Shown here: piece by piece, positions 1 to 9,734 of the stretch | Numbering within the stretch: the stretch's first letter is position 1 | Layout: each line of letters begins with the position of its first letter | Source: Termitomyces sp. T153 | Taxonomy: Eukaryota; Basidiomycota; Agaricomycetes; Agaricales; Lyophyllaceae | Reading direction: 5' to 3' | Assembly: GCA_018296165.2 (NCBI GenBank) | Contig: JACKQL020000042.1 | Location: 248,001 to 312,000 of the forward strand | DNA length: 64,000 bases | Position numbers and translations under genes: made by a program | The notes under the pieces: model-generated | Seen by the model: the letters and a program-made list of their open reading frames with translations, nothing else | Told to the model about the DNA's origin: nothing | Database searches by the model: none

Positions 1-775
1 CAATGCAGAGTTCCAGTACAACAATCATGTCCACATGTCCACCCAAGTCTCCCCCCTTCTTCCTTGACACTGGATGGCACCTGTGCATGGGCTTCAAACC
101 CTGAGCCTGGCCCTCAGAGAATGAAGCAGTAAACAAGTTTGTGGATCAGATGAAGAAGTCATAAGAGGAGGCCTGGGCAGCTCTTACAAAGGCAGAGGAT
201 GATATAGCATGATACTATGACTGTGGAAGGACCCCAGAGCCCAAATACCAGCACAGAGATTGAGTCTACCTGGATGCCTCCAATATTACAACTACTTGAC
301 CATCAAAAAAGCTCTTGCACTACCAACTGGGACCTTTTACAGTGGAACAACAGGTAGGGCCCCTAGCCTACTGACTCTGGCTCCCCACAGGAATGCACTA
401 GCTCCATCCAGTGTTCAATGCAGTCAAGTTGTCTCTGGCCTCAAAGGACTCTATTCCAGGGTGACATCTGCCACCCCTGTCACCTCCAGTGGTGGTTGAC
501 AACAGTGAGGAGAATGAGGTGGAGGAGATCCTGAATAGTCATATATTCCAGTGACAGCTACAGTACAAGGTGAAGTAGAAAGGTTATGGAATTGAGGAGA
601 TCTCCTGGGAACTGCAGGAGAATGTGTATGCCCTGGAGCTTATCAGGAAGTTTCATCAGAGACACTCAGATGCACTGCATGCCATCCAAGGAATCTATCC
701 CATTTTCCTAGTGGACCAGGCAATCCAGAACTTTATCTACTCCACATGTCAAGATGGTGCACACTAGAGGGGGGG
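1..775 (+). pseudogene. Chromovirus (Ty3/gypsy) pol 3' end, decayed
   Basis: This is the last part of a gypsy pol gene: the end of the integrase and a C-terminal chromodomain. It is cut by the window start. The stretch aligns by eye with 38,090-38,850, sharing the integrase tail around 'FQYNNHV', the linker with 'HQLHPVFNAVKL' and the chromodomain 'EVEEILNS...QLQYKVK.KGYG'. Several in-frame stops and small shifts interrupt it, so it cannot encode protein. The chromodomain of such elements is known to steer integration to methylated-histone chromatin. The frame ends just before a purine tract (positions 766-775) that abuts the LTR. The family call rests on the chromodomain and the paralogous copy. 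Confidence 0.7.
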
Positions 776-1146
776 TGATGTCAGGGGACTTCCATTTCCA
801 ACTTCCACAGCTTGTTCCAATGCCTTCACAGCTTGCTCAACATCTCTGGGGCTCATTTCAGACACCCAGAGATCTCCAGAGACCTGTGGGACTTTCCATA
901 TGACCTCATCAATCACTCCTCTAGGGTTAGGAGTAACTCTGGTCTTCTGTATAGCCATTCCCATGCCTCCACCACCCACTGATGCACTGCACCAAGCAGT
1001 GGGGATCCTTAGACTTATTCTCTTCAGATTCCCCTCTGCTAGGTGATTAGTTACTGTTGTATTGTTGTCTACTTGCTAGTTCACTTTGGATTTCCCCCTG
1101 TTAGCTGTGTGACTTGGAGCCACTGCTTCCAGAGGTTGCCCTTACA
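776..1146 (+). repeat. LTR of chromovirus family 1 (3' LTR)
   Basis: The 371-bp segment begins TGATGTCAGGGG right after a G-rich polypurine tract and ends GCCCTTACA. A second copy with the same ends lies at 38,862-39,202, again directly after a chromodomain and a purine tract. It is therefore a 3' LTR; the matching 5' LTR lies outside the window. The boundaries come from the point where the two copies stop resembling each other. Confidence 0.75.
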
Positions 1147-1731
1147 TTGACCTGCTTAGCAAAGGTTTCATATACCCCTCAATCTCTGCTGCCAGAGCTC
1201 TGATTTATCAATTCAAGTTATCTTCCTGAATCACTGGAATTCAAGGATCCCCACAATCTGGTTGGTCAGAGCTGTTGCACCTTCTGAAATTCTGGAGAGA
1301 TCATCAGGAAGAACATGGATTTAGTGATACCTTTTGGCAGAAGGTTTATGTCAACAAGAATAAGGACAGGGTTCCTGCTGAGTATGGCACTTGTGCAGAT
1401 CATTAAAAGAGGGCTGCTGCTGCTGCATGATGTAAGGCAGCTTTCAAGAAAGGAGAATGTCAGAGGAAATGAAAGTATGTTGAGTCATCTAGTGGTGATA
1501 TGACAGTAATTTCTCTGGCTGGCAAATCTGGCATGGTAAGCCACATGGACCCAGCTTATAAACCCAGTATTATTGTGACTCACAAACCTGGCATTTTAGC
1601 TGTGGATCCAGCTAGCAATGCCAGCATTGTAGACCAACCTGATTTGTCCAGAAATCCTGGCATTGTAGGCCAACCAGATCCATCAGGCAAACTATTCTTG
1701 TGAGTCTGTTGATGGACTCAAAAGGGGGGTA
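1147..1731 (+). other. 3' internal end of a second LTR element (unassigned)
   Basis: This stretch lies between the family-1 LTR and the start of another LTR. Short open frames (1,315-1,503 and 1,500-1,703) are present; the second contains a loosely repeated phrase (GxxxIVxQPDxS type). It ends in the purine tract AAAAGGGGGG at 1,720-1,729. A comparable interval of nearly the same length (39,203-39,791) lies in the second copy of this arrangement. I do not recognise a protein domain in it. It is probably the tail of the element into which the chromovirus inserted. Confidence 0.4.
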
Positions 1732-1810
1732 TGTAACAGAGTGCCCATTACTCACCCTTAGTTTGCACTACTATACTTTACTTATTGTTATAATCTATAA
1801 TATATAGGAT
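1732..1810 (+). repeat. 5' part of an LTR of family 2
   Basis: The segment starts TGTAACAGAGTGCCC directly after a polypurine tract and resembles the start of the small LTR at 39,792. Similarity fades after about 80 bases, so the LTR is truncated or strongly diverged. Positions 1,811-2,294 hold no recognisable gene and may be leader sequence of the Helitron that follows. Confidence 0.5.
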
Positions 1811-2294
1811 GACAGACATGGGAAAGTGGCTGTGCCTATATATGCGATGACTTTTTGGGATTCTGCTGAAGTAAGCCTGACTAATGCTGACCAATTCTTA
1901 CATAATAATTGCCTTTTAAAGGTGAACATGATACAAGTTGGCTGTTTTTGGCCGTTTGAACATGTTTTCTTGAAGAAAAATTACAGTAGACAGCTTTAAT
2001 ACATATATGCAATCTTTTGACCATGTGTGAAACATGCCAGATAGTCTGCAGGTGTCAAAAAGGCCAAACACAATTTAGTGGACACTGTTTTTCATGCCTT
2101 GCACATTTTTTGACACAACATAACCAAACAATGGGCATTTCCAAGGTTGTGGAAAGGAGGCCACACGACAAAGTATGTTTGGTCACATCTATTGATTGAT
2201 TGATGTTGACTAACAAGCTTATTAGTAACTCCTTAACTACATTGAGCTATTGATACATCAGATATCTCATCATGCAAGTCAATTTTAATGGTTT

Positions 2295-4119
2295 TTGACT
2301 GTTAAATTGCTTAACAATGGATGTTTCAGGCAACCACCTACTACTCCTGAAAGCCAAAGGCAACAAGCTAGAATTCAGAGGAGACTTGAACAGTTACAAA
2401 TAACAGATCCTGATGATCATCGTGCAAATAGAAACAATAGATCTTTAGAACAGATCAATACTGTAGTTGTCCCACCACTTCAATTGGGGCCTGGGGGTAT
2501 GGGAACTGGGGGTAACAATCAATCTATGGGATCTAGGAGTATGGGAACTGGGGGTAACAATCAATCTATGGGATCTGGGGATATAGGATCTGGGGGATTG
2601 AAGCTTAATCACCAATCTATAGCCACCACTTCTGGCTCTTCAGGAAGACCTATTAGGCAGTTAGCACCTGCTGATGATCCATTCTCTATGGTCATTCCTG
2701 AAACTGTTTTACCTGAAGGATGGAATGCCCCTTTACAGAATCCCTTACCTAGATTGGTGCCTCCTCTGCCTGCTCCTATACAGAAAAGAGTCAATAGACT
2801 CAATCAGCCTATTGCAACTATGGGTATTCCTGAAACTCATCTGCCTGAAGGTTGGAATGCCCCTTTACAGAATGCCTTGCCTAGAATGGTGCCACCTTTG
2901 CCTGTATATGAAAGAGTCAATAGGCTGGGACCAGTCAATCAGCCTGCTATTGCTCAAGCTACTGTGGATATTCCTGAAACCCATCTGCTTGAAGGATGGA
3001 ATGCACCTTTACAGAATCCCTTACCTAGATTGGTGCCCCATCTGCCTGCTCCTATACATGGAAGAGTTATAAAGCTCCTGTACAAGAACCTATGACCATA
3101 ATGATGCCACCTCCCCCTCACACACTAGCTCTATTTCAAGAGCAACAAAGGCAGAAACAGAGGCAACAGGAGCAAGCACTAGCAGCCTTGCAAGAGCAAC
3201 AAAGACTGAGACATATTGCTCTGGCTGAAGAGCAAAAGAGGCAGCAAGAGGAGGCACTAGCAGTACTGCAAGAGCAACAAAGGCTCAGACAAATTGCTAT
3301 AGCTGAAGAGCAGGAGAGGCAACAACAAGCATTGGCTATTCTGAGCCAGGAGAGAGAAAGAGAGGAAGAAGAGCAATTTATGCCAGAGGTTAGTTTAAGA
3401 CAGATTTAAATGCTACTTTGACTAATAAAGTTGAACAGCATATAGATTTGAATCCTGAACATAGGCCTTTAAATGCAGCTATGGCTCAAAGGATTTTTCA
3501 AGGCTGGGAACAGCAACATGAAGCTGATCTGGAAGAGGATTTCAATGATTTAGGTCCTCAGAATGACATATCTTCTGATGATGACTTGGAATATGTTGAT
3601 CCTGTTCAACAGAGACCTGCAGAGCAATTGGATCCTCCCCTTGATGTGCCATTAGGTCCTCAGGATGACATCCCTTCTGATGATGACTTGGAATATGTTG
3701 ATCCTGTTCAACAGAGACCTGCAGAGCAATTGGATCCTCCCCTTGATGTGCCATTAGGTCCTCAGGATGACATCCCTTCTGATGATGACTTGGATTATGT
3801 TGATCCTGTTCAACAGAGACCTGCAGAAGACTTGGACCCTGCTCCACCCAACCATCCAGCAGGACTACAAAATCCTGCTGAACAGCCTCCCCTTGAGCTT
3901 CCTATGCCACCACAGCTTGACCCTATTCAGCCTATTCCAAGAGGAAGGCAACCTTACTTGATTGAATATCCTCCACACCATCTTGGTCCTATGACTGTCA
4001 TATGTCCACGCTGCCAAGCTCTACATTTTGACGCTGAAAAGCTCACCAAGTCTACTATTTATAATCCAAAATTTGGCATGTGCTGCTTACAAGGCCAAGT
4101 GAATTTGCCCAGGCTTTGA
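2295..4119 (+). pseudogene. Helitron N-terminal region with tandem peptide repeats and Cys motif
   Basis: This is the N-terminal part of a Helitron Rep/helicase protein in three reading-frame blocks: 2,295-3,095, 3,092-3,409 and 3,418-4,119. Block 1 has a glycine/methionine-rich repeat and three copies of a unit around 'IPET.LPEGWNAPLQN'. Block 2 is a charged glutamine-rich coiled-coil (repeated QEQQRLR). Block 3 carries three near-identical acidic units around 'DDIPSDDDLEYVDPVQQRP', then a cysteine motif (CPRCQALHF ... FGMCCLQGQVNLP) that typically precedes the Helitron-like N domain. The TGA at 4,117 stands where family members usually have arginine. The N-terminal repeats look element-specific. 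The frame changes make a functional product unlikely. Confidence 0.75.
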
Positions 4120-5492
4120 GATGCTCCAGCAGATTTACTGAACCTGCTTCATGGGCATCATCCTCTCTCTGACACTTTTAAAACATCAATCCATCAATAC
4201 AATGCAGCCTTTGCATTCACATCTCTAGGAGTCAAAATTGATCATGCTATTACCAATGCTCCTGGACCATACAGCTTTAGGATCAATGGAGAACTACATC
4301 ATTTGACAGGTGCCTTGCTTCCTATTGAAGGCAATCTGCCTGTATATGCACAGCTCTACTTTTATGATCACAATCAGCAATTGGCTTTTTGTCAACAGAA
4401 CAATCCCAGGCTTGATCCTCAGATAATGGCCTCTTTGCAGGATATGCTTGCTAGAGTCAATCCCTTCATTGGCTTATACAAGCAGGCCAGGCAGATCATG
4501 GGAGAAGTTCCAGAAGGTCAACCACAAAGGCTTTCTGTCAAGCTTACAGCTGATTTTGGAGATCCTCGATGCTATAATGACCCTAATGAACAGGAGGGAG
4601 TTGCAGCTGTAATTCCAGGAGATGGCTCAGAAGAGTGATCAAATGATTGTGATATAGTCTTGCACTTGCATGGAGGTCAATTGAAGCAGATCAGTCACTT
4701 GCACCCATATTACACTCCATTGCATTATACCATCATCTTTCCCACTGGACAGCCTGGATTTCACACCAACATTTGCTCTCATTTTGGACCACAGAATCAA
4801 CAAAGATCAGCAAAGGTCACCCAAACAGCATATTATGCATACAGGCTGCAGCAAAGGACTTTGGAATTCAATGCACCATTACTCTGGAGTGGGAGGCTAT
4901 TTCAACAATATGTTGTGGATGCATGGGCTTCTACTGAACAAAACAAGTTGAATTGGATTTGACAAAATCAGAAAAAGATCAGGGCTGAAGTCTATCAGGT
5001 AGTAGTGGATGCTGCTGCTGGAGATGAACAAGTCACCCCACAAAGCCAATGTGTTATCCTCCCATCCTCCCATACTGGAAGTGATCAACAGATGCAGCAA
5101 TTATTCCAGGACTCTATGGCCATTTGCAGGAATTTTGGAAACCTGATCTCTTCTTGACTATGACTGCCAATCCAAAGTGGTCAGAAATTGAAGAAGCTCT
5201 CTTGAAGGAACCTGCAGTCAATGGGAAGAAGCAAACAGCTGCTGATCGACCTGATATTGTTGCCAGAGTTTTTCAACTCAAGAAAAATGCTGTAGTAAAG
5301 GAGATCAAGGAAGGTCTCTTTGGCAGCTGTGTGGCTTATGTTCATACCATTGAATTCCAAAAGAGAGGACTTCCACATATGCACATCTTGATCTTTTTCC
5401 ATTGCCATCACAGGATCAAGGATGCACCTGATGTGGATTCTATTGTCTCTGCTCAGATTCCAGATCCAGTCACTCAGCCTCAATTGTATCAG
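4120..5492 (+). pseudogene. Helitron-like N domain and start of HUH Rep
   Basis: The frame continues from the Cys motif through 'QYNAAFAFTSLGVKIDH', 'GALLPIEGNLPVYAQLYFYD' and 'HPYYTPLHYTIIFPTGQPGF', which are typical of the Helitron-like N-terminal domain. It then enters the Rep endonuclease with 'PDLFLTMTANPKW' and the HUH motif 'KRGLPHMHILIF' near 5,365-5,400 (His-x-His metal ligands). Stops at 4,636 and 4,960 both read TGA where relatives carry arginine or another codon one C-to-T change away. A one-base shift lies near 5,135-5,145. The protein would nick the element and join ends during rolling-circle transposition. It is broken in this copy. Confidence 0.8.
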
Positions 5493-5542
5493 GTATTGGC
5501 TTTGTTTGAATCCTGAATTCAGTTACTTATCTTTGTGGTCAG
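5493..5542 (+). other. Spliceosomal intron inside the Helitron Rep gene
   Basis: Translation on both sides joins only if 5,493 (GTATTG) to 5,542 (TGGTCAG) is removed. It restores '...QPQLYQ' to 'VVTANMVHSPCG', the expected next Rep motif. The 50-nt length fits fungal introns. Without splicing the frame closes after eight codons. Confidence 0.6.
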
Positions 5543-6787
5543 GTTGTTACTGCCAACATGGTCCATAGTCCATGTGGAGCTGCCAAACCCAATGCTAAGT
5601 GCATGGTAGATGGCAAATGTTCCAAGAAATACCCAAAGGAATTCCAAGAGGCTACTCAGTATGGAGATAATGGCTATCCTCAATATGCCAGACCTGACAA
5701 TGGACACTGCTTTGAAAAGAATGGTTATTGTTATGACAATTGAGATGTTGTTCCATACAATGCTTATCTCTCAGCCAAGTATAAATGTCACATCAATGTG
5801 GAGGTCTGTGCTTCAGTGGAAGCCATCAAGTACATTCACAAGTACATCTACAAAGGCCATGATAGGACAACTTTGGAGATTGCTGGAGAGCAGATGGACC
5901 AGAGGGATGAAATCAAGGAACACTTGGATGCCAGATACATCTCTGCACCTGAGGCTTGCTGGCACATCTTTGGATTCAACATGCATGGAGAACATCCCCC
6001 TGTATATCAATTACCTGTGCATTTAGAGGGCCAACATGAAGTCTACTTTCAAGATAATGAGCCTTTGGAGATGGTAGCTGCCAGGCCTAATGCAAACAAG
6101 ACTGCACTCACTGCTTGGTTTGAGGCCAATGCTAGATTCCCTAATAACAACACCACTTATCAGAACTTTCCAATCAAGTTTGTCTATGAAGCTTCCAAAA
6201 GGACCTGGAAGGAGAGGCAGAGAGGAACAGCTATTGGGAGGATGTACTTTGCTTCACCTCAACAGGGAGAAAGGTTCTACCTTAGGATGCTCCTGACAGT
6301 TGTGACCAATGCAACATCATGGGCTGATCTCAGGACAGTCAATGGCCACACTTATCCTACTTACAAGGAGGCATGCAAGGCCCTTGGTCTTCTAGAAGAT
6401 GATGCAGAATGGAGGCAGTGTCTTGCTGAAGCTGCTCCAATCCAATCAGGATCAGCTCTCAGACAGCTCTTTTGCACTATCCTATTTCACTGTGCTCCTA
6501 CCACTCCAGAGGCTCTATGGAACGAATTCAAGCACTCCATTTGTGATGATCTTCAACACAGATTGGAGAATATCTGGCAGTACAGGGACAGAGTCTTTAC
6601 TGATGAAGATGTCTATGACTATGGCCTTTATCTAATCAATGACAATCTGAAGAATTTTGGCAAGACTCTTCAAGACTTTCCAAACATGCCAGAACCCCAA
6701 CAAGTTTGGAATGTGACCAAACATGCCAGAACCCCAACAAGTTTGGAATGTGATTCCAAGCAAGTTGGACATTGTATAAAGAGTTGA
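5543..6787 (+). pseudogene. Helitron Rep, catalytic tyrosine region and linker
   Basis: The Rep domain resumes with 'MVHSPCGAAKPNAKCM' and continues through 'CSKKYPKEFQEATQ' and a TGA at about 5,741 (an arginine position in relatives: D-N-R before VVPYN). It then reaches 'CASVEAIKYIHKYIYKGHDR', which carries the tyrosines of Helitron Rep that attack DNA. The following frame (5,798-6,787) covers the region between Rep and helicase, including 'FYLRMLLTVVTNATSWADLRTV', a hallmark of Helitron and related helicase proteins. It ends in a 37-bp tandem duplication and a stop, which separates Rep from the helicase. The block is inactive but well enough kept for a firm family call. Confidence 0.85.
6681..6756 (+). 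repeat. 37-bp tandem duplication in Helitron gene
   Basis: Two adjacent copies of a 37-base unit starting AACATGCCAGAACCCC lie at about 6,682-6,718 and 6,719-6,755. 37 is not a multiple of three, so the duplication shifts the frame, which then stops at 6,785. This is a slippage-type lesion in an already decaying copy. Confidence 0.8.
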
Positions 6788-6803
6788 CATTGATACTGAT
6801 TAA

Positions 6804-8104
6804 ATGATTTCAGGAAATAGGCTTTTGCAAGAAGAAACAGATTATAATGTTGAAGAGTTGAAGAGAAGGGTGGATGAAAACAAGGCCAGGTTTAATGGTG
6901 AACAACTGGGGGCCTTCAATGAAGTTATGGACTCTGTGGATAACAACTTGGGCAAGATGATATTCATTCACAGTGCAGGTGGATGTGGCAAAACATTTGT
7001 CTGCAACACTTTGGCTTCTGCTGTTCAGTCCAATGGAGATGTGGCATTATGTGTAGCATCATCTGGGATTGCTGCCTTATTGCTGGAGGGTGATAGAACT
7101 GCATATTCAAGGTTCAAAATCCCCATTCCTGCTCTGGATACATCCATTGCCAATATTAAAAGAGGAACTCAGTTGTCTCAACTCTTACTCCAGACCAAAG
7201 TTGTCATCTGGGATGAAGTCCCGATGCAACACAAAAATGCCATTGACTCTGTGGATCAAGAGTTCAGAGACATTCTGGAGAAGGATGTTCCTTTTGGTGG
7301 AGTGACTGTGGTGTTTGGAGGAGATTTTAGGCAAACTCTCCCAGTTATCCAACAAGGACTCAGACAGCAGATGATTGCTGCTTCACTCAAAAGGGGAAGA
7401 CTTCGGGATCAGATTCAAGTCCACTACTTGGTTCAAAACATGAGATTGGATCAGACTCCTGATAACATTGCTCATGCAGCTTGGTTATTGGATGTTGGTG
7501 CTGGAAAAAACCTTGGGCCTGGAGAAACAGTACAACTTCCAGAAACCATGATCTGTGATGACAATTCTGTCACTGGATTGATCTCTTCCACTTATTCTCA
7601 TATTGATCACCATCAAGATGATCAGTATTACCTGGACCATTCCATCCTTTCTGGCAAGAACTCTGATGTAGAGGATATCAACTCTGAAGTTCTGCAGAGA
7701 TGTCCAGGAGAAGAGAAAATCTTGCAGAGTGCAGACTCTATTATATCTGATGATGGGAATCCTAATGGCCTTGGATTGTATCCAATGGAATACCTCAACT
7801 CTCTCAGAGCCAGCAGTTTGCCTTTGGCTAAATTGGCTCTGAAGATTGGTGTTCCTGTCATGCTGCTCAGGAATCTGGATACAACCAAAGGACTTTGCAA
7901 TGGGACAAGAATGATTGTCACTCACATCAGCACCAGAGTTCTCAGATGTAGGATCATCAGTGGAGATGCCAAGTTTGCAGGATCAATTGTTTTGATTACA
8001 AGAATCAACATGGATGTGTCTGAAGAAGATTTGCCAATTCCATTGCACTGGAGACAATTCCCAGTTTGATTGGCCTTTGCTATGACAATCAACAAGTCAA
8101 GGTT
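6804..8104 (+). pseudogene. Helitron Pif1-like helicase domain (truncated)
   Basis: This is the superfamily-1 Pif1-type helicase of the Helitron, which unwinds DNA during rolling-circle transposition. Visible motifs: Walker A 'GGCGKT' (about codons 60-65 of the 6,804 frame), motif Ia 'VASSGIAALLL', Walker B 'VVIWDEVPM', motif III 'VFGGDFRQTLPV', and the C-terminal RecA-like lobe with 'GLCNGTRMIVT'. The frame closes at 8,067-8,069 (TGA) where the family has arginine, and 'LAFAMTINKS' continues directly after it. About 20 codons later the gene is interrupted by an LTR fragment; motif VI is found on the far side at 8,836. The copy is inactive. Confidence 0.9.
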
Positions 8105-8835
8105 TGTAATCATAAGTGCAGAGTTCATAAAGGTGTTAAGGTTGAGAGGACTTGAACATGATAAAAGAAATGGAGTCAAACAAGACAAGATGGAGTCAAG
8201 GCAAGATTGAGATGAGAACAAAAATAGATTCAAGTGGAGATATGAAATGGTACCAAAAACAATAATGGAACTGGAGACAAGACAAGACCAGGAGACTGAG
8301 ATAAAAGGAAACATAACACAGAACATGAAACACAAGAGAGAAACAATCAGAAACACATCAGGTAAGGCAGGTAGGTAATATCAAGACTAGAGTACAGGAT
8401 GCTACTCTACAACTTATATACTGACTACTGGGACAGTGGGTCTGACAGTGGGGCTTGTCAGAGCCATGCAGAGTCAACAGGTGTTGGTTGTGATCAGGGG
8501 ATGGGCTGCAGTGATATTCTGATGGGATCAGTCAAGAACATGGGCCATCCTGGGGTTGTTGTGATGCTCTGGAGTTGGTCAGGCAAACCAGAGTGATGAG
8601 TCAATGATGTACACCAGAGTCAGGAACAGTGGGGAAGGGTTCCAGGGGCTCAGGAAAGGCAGGGGAGGCATTGATGGCTGCAGGGAAGGTGTCAGAGTTA
8701 GCCAGGGGGCTGTCAGGGTTTGCTGGGGAAGCATCAGAGTTACCCAGAGTGGGAAGTTGAAGGGGAGATGGGGGTGAACTTCAGGGAAGCAGGTGATTGA
8801 AACAAGGTTGGGGGTCCAGGGAACAGGTTGTGACA
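8105..8835 (-). repeat. Truncated LTR (family 3) inserted in the Helitron helicase
   Basis: The reverse complement starts TGTCACAACCTG at 8,835 and matches the LTRs at 24,754, 34,377 and 22,632 (minus), including 'ACTCTAGTCTTGATATTACCT' type sequence and a TATA-like stretch. Only the first ~730 of ~1,100 bases are present. No matching target duplication flanks it, and roughly 15-20 helicase codons are missing at the left junction, so a deletion probably removed the LTR end together with some Helitron DNA. Confidence 0.75.
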
Positions 8836-8940
8836 ATGGCCAACTTTATGTTGCACTTTCTCAGTGCACATCAGGAGATCATATCAAAGTCATTTTGAAT
8901 TCAGAAAATACATCAAGACTGCTAATATTTTCTATCAAGC
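8836..8940 (+). pseudogene. Helitron helicase C-terminus (motif VI)
   Basis: Immediately after the LTR the frame reads 'NGQLYVALSQCTSGDHIKVIL', the motif VI region of Pif1-type Helitron helicases (family form HGQLYVALSR). It is the continuation of the helicase ended at 8,104. Here the motif arginine reads as glutamine (CAG), another likely decay change. The true Helitron 3' end (CTRR with hairpin) was not located. Confidence 0.8.
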
Positions 8941-9297
8941 AATGCTGAATGGTTTACAAATGTAAGTGTAACTTTTGATAGATTGAAACACCAAATTGCT
9001 AACCTCTGTGAATTTCAGAACCTAATGTATAGGAGTTGACATTGTAGTATAGATATTCTCAATAGTTTACAAATGTAAGTGTGACAGTTTATAAATTTAC
9101 TTTGTTAGTACTAACTTTTATAATCTTTAACTTTTCAATATAGACCAGTGGACTGTAGTGATTTCTTGATAATGAATATAGATATATGATTAGTTTGTAT
9201 ATAATATTGCAGCATTGAATTGTAATAGAAAAGAAATACTGAGCAAATTGAATGAAGTAAGCTTAAGTTTGGATGTCAGCATGAGTTAAAAGAATGC
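8941..9297. other. AT-rich stretch without recognised gene
   Basis: This stretch may include the Helitron 3' tail. A 24-base phrase with GTTTACAAATGTAAGTGT occurs twice, near 8,950 and 9,064. Nothing else is recognised. Confidence 0.4.
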
Positions 9298-9521
9298 AAA
9301 GACCTAACCAAACAGGTCTGAGACTTATTATTGAGTTATAAATACAAAGACCAAACAAAACAGGTCTGGGACTTAGAATTGAGTCTGAAATACAAGGACC
9401 TAACCAAACAAAGTAAGGTTGGGTCTGGGACTTAGCATTGAGTAGAGATAAAGGACCTAACCAAACAAAGTGAGGTTGGGTCTGGAACTTAGCATTGAGT
9501 AGAATTTCAAGGACCTAACCA
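9298..9521 (+). repeat. Minisatellite, 4.3 copies of a 47-58 bp unit
   Basis: Units begin at about 9,298, 9,345, 9,393, 9,450 and 9,508 (partial). Each starts with CAAGGACCTAACCAAACA and contains GGTCTGGGACTTAGCATTGAG. The last two full units are about 10 bases longer through an extra AAGTRAGGTTGG block, so the array grew in two steps. There is no coding potential. Confidence 0.8.
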
Positions 9522-9549
9522 TGAAGCAAGAGCTACAGGCCCATGCCAA

Positions 9550-9734
9550 AGACATGTACCATAGCTTGTTATATTATTATTATATGGTAGTGTCACATGA
9601 TGTTACTAATAAATACAATTACTGTAATCATGTAAGGCAGCACCTACCTCATCCTTTGTAGACAGAATCAAAGATTGGTTTTGACTTACAGAGTGTGAAT
9701 CATAAGCTACACAAACTATAATGGAAACATTACA
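9550..9734 (+). repeat. LTR fragment of family 2
   Basis: The segment resembles 39,792-40,014: shared blocks include 'TCACATGATG.TAC', 'AAGGCAGCACCT', 'GGTTTTGACTTA' and the end 'GAAACATTACA'. The 5' start is unclear. No target duplication is visible. Confidence 0.6.

Noticed and set aside
8105..8835. Interpretation as a complete solo LTR in the Helitron
   Set aside because: It lacks the last third of the LTR defined by the 34,377 copy and has no target duplication.
9298..9521. Tandem array considered as a CRISPR-like array
   Set aside because: The units are head-to-tail and similar throughout with no unique spacers, and the genome is eukaryotic.
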